A DNA stretch of 64,000 bases, from the NCBI RefSeq assembly GCF_016808335.1, contig NC_053143.1, positions 4,869,398 to 4,933,397 of the forward strand. Reading direction: 5' to 3'. Origin of the DNA: Panicum virgatum (taxonomy: Eukaryota > Streptophyta > Magnoliopsida > Poales > Poaceae). How positions within the stretch are numbered: the stretch's first letter is position 1; every line of letters starts with the position of its first letter. Positions 54,868 to 64,000 of this stretch are shown here, piece after piece. Made by a program: the position numbers and the translations under genes. The notes under the pieces were generated by a model. That model was given only the letters and a program-made list of their open reading frames with translations, was not told the origin of the DNA and did not search any database.

Positions 54868-56610
54868 GGAAGAGAACAGAGATCTATACAGATCACAAGA
54901 GCCTGAAGTATATATTCACTCAGCGAGACCTCAATCTTAGGCAGCACAGATAGTTAGAGCTCATCAAGGACTATGAGGTGTGTATCAATTACCATCCAGG
55001 CAAGGCCAATGTGGTTGCAGATGCTCTAAGTCGGAAAAGTTATTGCAATGTAATGACCCTTCAACATCGGCACCCAGAATTGCATGAGGAGTTTGCAAAT
55101 CTCAATTTGGGGATTGTGTCGACCACGGAGGGAGTAGTCATGGAGATATATTCCACCTTGGACCAAGATATTTGCGAAGGTCAACTGGAAGATGAAAGAA
55201 TCCTAGAAATCAAGCAACTCATCAAGAAGGATAAGGCTCCAGGGTTCACAGAGGATGGGCAAAGAGTGGTATGGTTTAAGAAGAGACTATGTGGTCCGGA
55301 TATAAAGTCTATACGCGAGTTGATTCTAAGAGAAGCTCATGACTCTACATACTCCATTCACCCGGGAAGCACAAAGATGTACCAAGATCTTAAGACTCGC
55401 TACTCGCTATTGGTGGTATGGCATGAAACGCGATGTCATTGCACATGTGGCTCTATGTGGCACCTGTCAAAAGATTAAGGCCGAGCATCAGCGACCAGCC
55501 GGATTGCTTCAACCATTGAAGGTGCCCGAGTGGAAATGGGAGGAAATTAGTATGGACTTTATCGTGGGGCTTCCTCAAACACTATCAGGTTATGATTCCA
55601 TCTGGGTTATTGTGGATCGGTTGACAAAAGTAGCTCACTTTATCCTGGTTAAGGAGTCCTATAGGGGGGGTGCAACTTGCAGAATTGTACATGTCAAGGA
55701 TTGTGTGCTTACACAGGGTACCTAAGAATATCGTATCTGATAGAGGTACTCAGTTTACTTTAAGGTTTTGGCAAAAACTACATGAGTGCATGAACACTAG
55801 ATTAAACTTTAGCTTGGCATATCATCCACTGATGGGCAGACAGAGCGAACTAGTCAGATTCTAGAAGACATGCTGAGGGCATGTGCTTTGAAAAATAGCA
55901 GGAGTTGAGACAAGAATCTCCCTTATGCAAAATTCTCATACAACAACAGTTACCATGCTAGTCTTAAGATGGCACCTTTTGAAGCGTTGTATGGCAAAAA
56001 ATGTAGAACCCCACTGTTTAGAAATGAGACTGGAGAAAGTTAGATGTTTGGGCTAGAAGTTCTAAGGGAAACAAAAAGGCAAGTACAAGAGGTTCGAAAC
56101 AACTTGAAGACAGCACAGTCAAGGCAAAAGAGTTATGCAGACATTCGACAACAAGAACTGGTCTTGGAAGTCGGGGACTTGGTATACCTAAAAGTGTCAC
56201 CCATTAGAGGCCTCCACAAATTTAAGGTCAAAGGAAAGTTAGCACCTCGATACATCGGACTGTTCCGAGTTCTAGGACGGAAAGAAGAAGTGGCTTACCG
56301 GTTAGAGTTATCACCGCAACTCTCTGGTGCGCACGATGTATTTCACATCTCGCAACTAAAGAAATGCCTCAGGGTCCCCGAGGAGCAACTATCGTTGGAA
56401 GAACTGAATGTGGAGGAGGATATATCTTATTCAGAATATCCAGTTAAAGTTCTTGAGATGTCAGAGCGTGTCACTCGGAACAAGCGGATTCGCATGTGTA
56501 AGGTGCAGTGGAAACGCCATTTTGAGGCAGAAGCTACATGGGAACAGGAAGAAGACTTAAAGATCGAGTTTCCTCATCTATTTCCCAACCTCGGCGAATC
56601 TCGAGGGTGA
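54868..56610 (+). pseudogene. Chromovirus (Tekay-type Ty3/gypsy) pol 3' part: RNase H end, integrase, chromodomain
   Basis: The RNase H end ([20 protein letters not shown], then YHPGKANVVADALSR) is broken by a TAG at about 54,949. The integrase zinc-finger region ends in CGTCQKIKAEHQRP after a frame change near 55,400. The core has WKWEEISMDFIVGLP and DRLTKVAHF, then, after another frame change near 55,670, SDRGTQFTLRFWQKL. TAGs follow near 55,862 and 56,042. The last 188 codons are open: YLKVSPIRGLHKFKVKGKLA, VFHISQLKKCL and a C-terminal chromodomain-like segment (KVQWKRHFEAEATWE). The C-terminal chromodomain puts it in the chromoviruses, unlike elements A and B. A purine-rich tract and LTR start follow. 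Confidence 0.88.
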
Positions 56611-56633
56611 GATTCATCTTAGGGGGATAGGTT

Positions 56634-56906
56634 TGTAACACCCTAAAACCTTATAATTATAGTTATGCTATTTTCTTTGTGCATTCACGCTAGATAGATG
56701 CATTTGGGCTTTTTGTGTTGCAAATGTGTGATCGCTGATAGGACCTCGTTTTGTTTGTCGTAGCAGTTTAAGCCCTGTTAGGGACCAACTTCTTCTATCT
56801 ATTTTCTCTCCTCTCTTTTTTTTTTCTAGCCAAATCAAAACCTTCCTACTGGGCCGAACCCAACGCCGGCAGCAGCAACAGCTCGACAACCTCGTTGATT
56901 CGTGCT
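56634..56906 (+). repeat. 3' LTR fragment of the chromovirus
   Basis: Starts TGTAACACCCTAAAACC just after the purine-rich AGGGGGATAGG. It is cut at 56,907 by the end of a minus-strand copia LTR. The remainder is not found in the window. Confidence 0.7.
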
Positions 56907-57143
56907 TGTTAGAAGTGAAAGTGAATGGAATGATTATTGTCTCGTTGATTGATAGAGATTACTATTTATATACAAGACCAAGGGAGATCGAAGGGGCATG
57001 CCCCTTCGGTATGGCCCCTTCGTGAGTTGGCCCTTTCGTGGATTGGCCCTTTCGTGATGGCCCTCTCATGAAGGTAACCGCCTAATGATTAATCTAATCA
57101 ATTATTACAGAAATTGATCACTAATTCTAATTTCTTCATGACA
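56907..57143 (-). repeat. 3' LTR of the copia element (237 bp)
   Basis: Sense strand TGTCATGAAGAAATTAG...CACTTCTAACA, with a TATA-like TATATAAATAG (plus-strand 56,961-56,971). It is directly preceded on the sense strand by the purine tract. Three tandem GGGCC-(ATCACGAAA/AATCCACGAAA)-type units lie in U3 (57,003-57,066). Confidence 0.8.
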
Positions 57144-57224
57144 CCCCCCTTGATTAATTTTCTTCTTCTTGTGGTCTTGTAATCAATTTGATCTTCTTGT
57201 GATCTTGTAATCAATCAAATAACT

Positions 57225-57740
57225 CCTTGAAAACCCTATGGGAAAAATCAGGAGATGCAATATATATAACTCCCGCAAAAACCTTTCAGGAAAAATGTGA
57301 GGAGAATCTTTGAAAAACCCTATGGGAAAAACCAAAGTAATTTCGGTATACTAGGCAAAACTCCATCAAACCCGGTGGGAAAAATAAGGAGAAACACCAT
57401 AATATACAATTATCAATGTTAGTAGACCCTTGAGATAAACCCAAAGTCTTAGTCTAATAACATCTTGACCTTATGGTCAATATGCTTCAAATATCATCTT
57501 CTAAAAACCCCTGTGGGGGAAAATAGATGATATAGCATATACCTTTGTGCTGGCATTGCCTCATCAAAAACTTTATATGAGAAACCTCAAATGGAAAACT
57601 CACATAAAGAAAAGAGTACAATGCATGTTATGTCCGAATATCATCCACCAAAAACCCCATGGGAAAAATGGATGATATGACATGACCTTGTGTTGATATT
57701 GCCTCATTAAAAACTTTATATGAGAAATTCCAAAGGAAAA
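57225..57740 (-). repeat. Dispersed AAAACCCYATGGGAAAAA motif between copia pol and LTR
   Basis: Plus-strand copies near 57,230, 57,284, 57,313, 57,364, 57,502, 57,565, 57,650 and 57,708 share (A)AAACCC-N3-GGGAAAAA or a decayed form. Each is a short near-palindrome. Similar motifs are known before the 3' LTR of several plant copia families. No coding signal. Confidence 0.65.
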
Positions 57741-59126
57741 ACTCATAGAAAGAAAAGGGTGCAATATGATGTTTGCGACAAGTTACTATTTAGAGAGACT
57801 CTCCCCCTGATACTTACAAATATCAAATTAAATTCATACCAATGTACTCAACACATAAGAAAGGTTGAGTATGGTAGACTCTGTGAATATCTCAACGAGA
57901 TTATCACATCAATTATTTTGCAAATGTTCGTATGTCCATATTACCTATGGAGCAGAACCATCTTAGTGCAAAATATTATACTAAGTGTAACTTGTCTTCA
58001 TCTACACAACACAAATTGCATTACCTTTTATAGGTAATGACTATTGATTCAATAGAATCAACAACACATAACCTCAGTATGTGATATATCATTCTGTCAA
58101 GTTATACACATTCATGTGAAGCCTTGTGCAATACAATATCACAATGATTAGTGCAATCGACCATTAAATGTCTAGTTATAGACTATTACAAAATGGTCTT
58201 TCTATATGTACATTAAGCCTTCCAGTGATCTGGATTTTGGGATCTTAGAGATAACCAGAATCATTATATCCACATGATCGGATCATGGATTATACCAAGA
58301 TAACATGTGCTATTTGAGATATCAAAAGATACTCTTAATTTCAATCTACCAATATTTGGTTGGAGTAGCGCTGCTACTAGATAGCAAATCTTTGCAAAAA
58401 TAATATCCGGCCGGGACTTTTTGCAAGATATTTTAGTGCATCAATAGCACAGAGATAATGAACCATATGTCTTATTATCTCATCTCAATCACTATGGCAT
58501 ACAATAACTTTTCTCTCTTCTAGAGATAGAACAACCATAGGATACCTTCATATTGAATCGCTCAATATGATCTGGATATATAAGCTTTATACAAAACCTT
58601 GAGAGAAGATGCTTAGATCATAAACACAAAATAAAATATTGGTTTAGTCTGTATCTTCCATCTTAAACTATGTCTTTTGATTATCACGCGCTATCAATGG
58701 GTGTTCATTACTAATTGTGTCAAATTTATTGACCACCACATAAGACTATGAAGTCCAATCAAGAACATAAAAAATGAACACCCACGTGTAATCAACCTTG
58801 TATCCCTTAAGTTTTAGGAATGCACACAAAGTCGATTGTATCAAATTCGACTTAACTACTTTAAACCATATATTGACTTAAGCAATACACAATATATGTT
58901 GCAATTTTATGTATGAGGTTTGGGTATGTGAACTCCTTCCCGGAAGCTTCACAAATACACCAAATCAAGTGATCATATAAATATTTGCAATCACTACATC
59001 TATCAACTATCATCTGCAAAGATAGATGCTTTTGTACTGCCAATCAAAAGATAGTATCGGAAATTTATAACAATTATTTAGGAGAATAATTTGTACTAAA
59101 ACTAAGTGCCTGGCCTTTGCGTAAAC

Positions 59127-60128
59127 CCCTTATGCTACTAGTCTTGCTTTGTATCTCACCACCATATTGTTCTTAATCCATTCTAGGATGAAAACACTTA
59201 TGTATCCCATAGTAAAGATACCTTGAGATGTTAGCTCCATAGGCTAAACCATCACTTTCTTGGTGAGCAAGACTATCTCTGTATGTACTACTTCATTCAA
59301 CAAGTTCCAATAAGAGTGTTCAAAATACTCTGCTATGGTCTTATTAATTGGATGACTTGGAATGTTGTATACAATTTATTCAGAGAAATATGTGTCGACA
59401 CGTGTAGCCTTTGTTTCATAAAATTCTCTAGTCTATCAAGACTCAAAAATACCATTAACGACTCATCGTGACTTCATGAAATGAGAGTCATGACTTTCCG
59501 ATATCCTAGCATCAGTATTTAGGTGCACCTCTAAGCTAGGTTTGTGGATGACATTCATCCACCGAGTAATAACCAATATTTACCCACAATATGTTGTCAA
59601 ACATAGGTTGACCTGCATTTACTATCTTAGAAGGAAAACCTTCTATTGCTAGCAATGAATAATCCTACTTTATGGCCATACTTCTTCCCCTCTTATTTAT
59701 AATTGGGAGCTGAGTGGATTTATTTGGTACCTCCACTCTTTCTGGCACATACTTGCAAAGAATTAACAAATTTAAAAGATACCTTAGTAGTCAGTAAATG
59801 GATGTGGCAGTTTATTTGCAATATTTTGCAAATCAGTTCCTTGAACTCAAAATTAAATTCATTTAGTACGTGATCCTGAGCTTGAAATGCCTTAAGCATT
59901 CTAAATATTTTCCTGGCATTACTTATGGTACGTCAAATCTCCCCCTAAAGCCTGGAAATGCTCGTTATTAAAATAAACCCAGCGTACGGGCTGTAAATAG
60001 GTCCTCCTTGAGAGGTTCTAGATACTTAACGACTGACGGAGATTGAAATCTTATGTTGATCCCAAATTTTCTGTGTGTACCCATCAATGTACGCTGTGGT
60101 GGTGAGATTGGTACGTATACAACGTAAC
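59127..60128 (-). pseudogene. Copia integrase C-terminus and RT start, remnants
   Basis: 59,974-60,128 on the minus strand reads GYVVYVPISPPQRTLMGTHR, then KFGINIRFQSPSVVKYLEPL and DLFTAR, the C-terminal integrase region of copia elements, ending in two stops. 59,127-59,202 reads LEWIKNNMVVRYKARLVA, the start of copia RT. Between them the frame is lost. Confidence 0.75.
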
Positions 60129-61624
60129 CCAATCTTACGCAAATAGGAAATCTTCAAGGATTCCCACGTACTAAGTGCATATAGGGGATATGCAGTTAAT
60201 CATAAGTTAGGAGTGTGTAAATCTACCTAACCCCAACACCAAGTTGGCAAATAGCAATTCTCTAGCAGAGGTACTTTATTATTTTGATGTCTTTCTCATA
60301 GATTCCATTTATCCTTTTGTATATTTAACTGAATTCTAATGCCGAAACAATAGTTTGGAGGCATATAAATTCAGTAGTGTTCAGGATAATGAGCTCACAA
60401 CTTGAGCCATTATTTACCAAATGCATGGTTGAGTGTGGATACTTCACACACTCTAGATTATCTTATAGACGAATCTTTACAACCATGAAATGCCTGAATT
60501 GTCCATACAATATTTGTATCGGACCCAAACATATTCTCTTGAATATGATCAAGGAATCTAAGACATTGAAATATGATTTTAAGATAAGAGGGTTTTAAAA
60601 TCTTTTTCACTGTGGCACTTATCGTAACCACACTTTTGTAAAATATGACCAATAGAATTGCTAATAATTTTTCAACTAATTCCATAGAATGGAAAAGTTG
60701 ATCATTCCAAATTTGGAATGCATCAACAGTGTGAAAAATTATCTTATACACAATATTTTTTACGGGAATGATTGTATGCATAATACAGTCAAAGTGAGAC
60801 TTATCTCATTACCTAAATGTCCTATCCAATATTGTCTTCTTGTGTTTCCAAATGAAAACACATTTGGATATCTCTATAATTTGGTAAAATATGAGTCGAA
60901 TTAGGACACAATTAAATATCCTCAATTGTTAACTCATATCAATAGGAAGAATGGTAGTGGTAGAACAAACCAAACTATTATTGCATTGCATCAACGATAG
61001 CCAAAAATATTCCCTCTTCTTGTCATAAGAATCAGGAATATTTTGCTTCCAAAAAAAAATTCACTAGGCACATACCATTCCCACATTGGAATGATTCCTG
61101 GACTATCTATATTTATATATGACAAGAATTCAATGAAATTCTCATCTAATATATAGAAATCCATAAATATTATCAAGTATCAAATTCATAATATGATACC
61201 TATAATACTTATGCGTTGACAATGAGTATTACAACATCTTTGATGCATAAAGAACAACCCCTAATTGAGGTTCATGAAATTCTTCCCATAGTCAATGGAA
61301 TAAAACTAATGATATTGTCCACTGTCCATGTGGGATAATGATACCATCTAGAGCAAGTTCATCAAACTCCTCCGAAGTCAATATCCACAACATGTGACAG
61401 CACATTGATTAAATTAATTTACACCTAAGGTAAACTAAAAATAATATGGTGATGTTGTAATCTCCAATGCAAAATTTAGGAAGGATCCATATCTTCCCGT
61501 TGTTTTGGATAGTTGGAGTAGTCAACAAAATTTTAAATCTCACAACAATTAGAGGTAGGCACTAGGTGTGTAGACCTCACAAACAATCATTATTAATATG
61601 GCACACACATAGTGGATAATCTCT

Positions 61625-61965
61625 ATGTCCGAAATATAGAGTAGATCTCTCAATAGTAGGCAAATAAATTGCTGCTATAGGCACGGTCTCTGGGCTGATA
61701 TATTCACATGAATATACCGCAGCCAGTGCCTAAGACTCCTACCTGTGTGTAACCTTTAATAATGAATGATGGTAATCACCATAAAGTGTACCATTCGTAT
61801 ATTTCTAAAACACTTATTTGGGAGAACACAATGTAGATAATCATCAAGTTTAAATAAACATGATGTAGACCTCTCAGCAATGGGTGAATAATTGCTGCCG
61901 TAGGCACGGTCTCTGGACTGAATAATTCAATATGAATTAAGCGCAGCCAATGCCTAGGACTCCAT
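61625..61965. repeat. Two imperfect 110-bp direct repeats inside the copia region
   Basis: About 61,630-61,735 and 61,865-61,965 share GTAGA(T/C)CTCTCA, ATTGCTGC, TAGGCACGGTCTCTGG and AGTGCCTA(A/G)GACTCC-type segments, about 235 bp apart. Confidence 0.65.
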
Positions 61966-63043
61966 TACTTGTGTTAGGATCCCAAATATATACAAGATAT
62001 GGATATAACAATTTTGCATAATCCCTTGTTAATTAAAAAATTCTTAATTAAGAGATATGAAAAACTTACTAAGCACAAAGTGCTAAGTTGGGCAACAGCA
62101 TTGTTTTTGCAAAATCCCGTAGGATCTAAGCAAAAATCCATTTTTTTATGTTCCCCTTACTAGCAAAAATGGTTTGGCTGCCATTTTGCCTTTTCTAGAC
62201 TAGGCCAATATGTGTCTAAATACAACCGTCATTAATTAAGAATCACTTAATTATAAATAATTATGTTTACATGTACAATTTTCTGGTCTCAAAAGCAAAC
62301 AATGTATAGGAGTAAAGATTCTACTATACAAATTCTGTCAGAGTCCATGACTAAAACAGAAAAATATAGACACAGAAAACATATGTAAATATTAAATAGT
62401 AAAATCTCCGCAATATAAGGTATTATGATGCAATTTCTAAAGACCCATAGGTCTCAAAACTATCAATTTACTCTAGGTAAATAATTTGCATCATAACTTA
62501 TTTAAACACAAGGTCTAAAATAAGCATTTATATCGGCAATTATAAATACAATATATTGCAGTGTTGCATCTAGGCTAGGGGCTAAAACAGAATAATCTAG
62601 GGCCTTAAAAAAATATATATGAAGAACTGAATAAATTAACATGTGAATAGATGGAAATCTGGATGCCTTTGTGCAAGAATGGAGATGAAGAGGAATCGAC
62701 TTGGCTGCTTTGCGGCCTGCCGCTGGCGGCCTCGCGCGCTTTTTTCTTTTTTTATATTTAAAAAAAATCAAAATTTCAAAAATATATGTCCATTTTGAAA
62801 ATTTTCAAAAATACCCCCTGGTCGCCCTATGGGGGGCGACATGCCCTAAATGTATTTTTTTTCTTCAAATTTGCAACGAGGTCCCTGGCCGGGGGCGCGC
62901 GGGTGCAAGGGGGGCTTGTCGCCCCCCCCCCCTCGGGCGACCGGTGGCCCCGTCCACAGGCGCGACAGGAGGGCCTGTCCCCCCCCCCCCACGCAGGCGA
63001 CAGGGGGGGCTGTCGCCCCTCGGGCGACCGGGTATTGCCCCCC

Positions 63044-63050
63044 TATATAA
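63044..63050 (+). promoter_or_regulatory. TATA box of the MULE-like gene
   Basis: TATATAA in CCCCCTATATAACC. The leader follows (CCCAACAATTCCACCAAAAA). A splice donor CAG/GTTAGT is at 63,173/63,174 and an acceptor ATACAG at 63,528-63,533, three bases before the ATG at 63,536. Confidence 0.6.
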
Positions 63051-63535
63051 CCATTCTACCTCATTCCTTTCTCATTTGAGCCCAACAATTCCACCAAAAA
63101 TACAGAAAAAAAGAGAGGGTGAGGAGAAGGGAAGCGGCGAAGCCCTGCCGGATTTCGCACTTGTGATCTGCAGGTTAGTACATTTAGCTTATGTATTTTT
63201 CCATTGGTATTGTAGAGTAATTTAATTTAATTAGTGTTATAGTAGAACAATTTAAGTAGGAGTTTAATGATACTTTAGTTACGTAGTAGTAAATTAGTTT
63301 AGAAAATTAGTACGACGCGTTTATTATTACAATTGCAGTACTATTAGAGACGTGTTTATAAATTAATTACGATTTAGAATAGAATTTCGCATATGCAGTA
63401 TAGAATTTGAGTGTCATCACGTAGTTTTCAATACTTATATGTTGTAGTTGAAATCCATACTTAGTTTTTACGGATTATTGAATAAGGTAGTGAAGTAAAG
63501 AGTATAACTCGATAAATATTCTGTGATATACAGAT

Positions 63536-64000
63536 ATGTCGAACAAGATGCAGTTTCAAGTATTTTATGGTGACTACAATATTTTGTATGAGCCAAATGG
63601 AGTAGATCTTTCTGCCTTTAAGTGCACATCTAGCGTCATAGATAAACCTCTAGAAAGGAGTTTTGGTTCCATATGTAAGAGGCTGTAGCGTGGGTTCCGT
63701 GTTGATCCGTTGACACATGTGATGACCGTCCAGTCTCTTGTTAATTGGGAGGTAGAAAGTGATTTATGAGAATTGATGATGATACATAGCACTGATGACT
63801 GGTAGAAGTACATGCAAGCAGCTCTAGAGCGTGGGTGGCCTCTGGCCATTCTTGTTCAAATCCGGGAGAAGACACAAAATGAAATCTAACATAGTACAGA
63901 TCAGGCAACTCCGAGTATTCGAAGAGAGACCAACTATGTTGAGCAAGATGAGTCCGAAGAGATAGAGAACCAAAACATCGGACCACAGGGCTTTGCTGAT
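63536..64000 (+). pseudogene. MULE-like transposase, N-terminal part, with in-frame stops
   Basis: ATG at 63,536 opens MSNKMQFQVFYGDYNILYEP, then NGVDLSAFKCTSS, SFGSICKRL, a TAG at 63,686-63,688, MTVQSLVNWEVESD, another stop, and STDDW, a stop, then KYMQAALERGWPLAILVQIR in the same frame. I recognise this as the N-terminal region of a grass Mutator-like transposase family (MuDR N-terminal, PB1-like). The frame stays the same to the window end (IENQNIGPQGFAD). At least four in-frame stops show it is not functional. The superfamily rests on memory of the N-terminal region only; catalytic and zinc-finger parts lie outside. Confidence 0.6.

Larger units (their letters stand above)
56907..62650 (-). 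mobile_element. Decayed Ty1/copia retrotransposon on the minus strand
   Basis: Reading leftward: scattered integrase and RT remnants (about 60,130-59,120), a post-pol region with GGGTTTT-type repeats, a purine tract (AAGGGGGG, 57,151-57,144) and a 237-bp 3' LTR. The order integrase before RT in the sense direction is copia. The 5' LTR was not found, and the right border is unclear, set here where MULE-like sequence seems to begin. The coding part has many stops and indels, so it is old. Confidence 0.7.
62795..64000 (+). mobile_element. 5' end of a MULE-like DNA transposon, continues beyond the window
   Basis: An AT-rich stretch (62,750-62,815) is followed by a GC-rich section with repeated GTCGCC...GGCGAC inverted repeats, a TATA box, a leader, an intron and the start of a transposase-like frame. 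The outer terminus and target duplication could not be fixed. Confidence 0.5.

Overview
This is plant nuclear DNA, almost certainly from a grass and most likely a panicoid one. Four intron-containing nuclear genes of plant type lie in a much larger mass of nested transposable elements. The elements are typical of grasses: Tat-type and long-LTR chromovirus Ty3/gypsy, Ty1/copia, L1- and RTE-type LINEs, hAT and MULE derivatives, and Stowaway-type MITEs. Species assignment is inference only. No tRNA, rRNA, CRISPR array or organellar sequence was seen.

Layout. 1-10,723 is the 3' part of a Tat-type Ty3/gypsy element (A): pol on the plus strand, a second gene on the minus strand, and a 3' LTR. It sits in a LINE remnant (10,724-11,932). 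12.1-13.0 kb is an hAT-like element holding two smaller MITEs. 13.4-18.7 kb is an unclassified repeat that interrupts a small MITE and is itself interrupted by a 3.17-kb solo LTR with perfect 5-bp target duplications. 19-21 kb has two Stowaway MITEs. 21.3-27.0 kb is a complete 15-exon ACT-domain/Raf-like kinase gene (+). 28.5-29.2 kb is a single-exon vacuolar-iron-transporter-like gene (+). 30.0-36.2 kb is ATG13 (-), whose 4.3-kb last intron holds an RTE LINE copy and an hAT-derived element. 36,964-42,866 is a second Tat-type copy (B) that lost nearly all its 5' LTR and all of pol but keeps the minus-strand gene and its AATAC target duplication. 44.4-45.2 kb is a broken membrane-protein-like gene. 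46.5-48.7 kb is QCR6 (-), with its start codon split by an intron. 49,094-52,541 is a second solo LTR directly upstream of QCR6 and in the same orientation. 54-57 kb is a decayed chromovirus 3' end, cut by a decayed minus-strand copia element (56.9-about 62.6 kb). The window ends in the start of a MULE-like transposase gene (+).

Host genes. The four intact genes are unrelated housekeeping or signalling genes: a cytosolic kinase, a membrane iron transporter, an autophagy initiation scaffold and a respiratory complex III subunit. They are not an operon or a biosynthetic cluster. Exon models were built by hand from splice signals, and every phase closes.

Most unusual content. (1) A long minus-strand gene inside the Tat elements, with its own TATA-like box, a probable small intron, a conserved N-terminal domain, a Gln-rich linker, 15-16-residue Ala-rich tandem repeats and a coiled coil; it survives in copy B after pol was lost. 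(2) A bias of stop codons in both copies toward changes expected from cytosine deamination at CAG/CTG. (3) QCR6 with an AT|G split start codon and a solo LTR close upstream.
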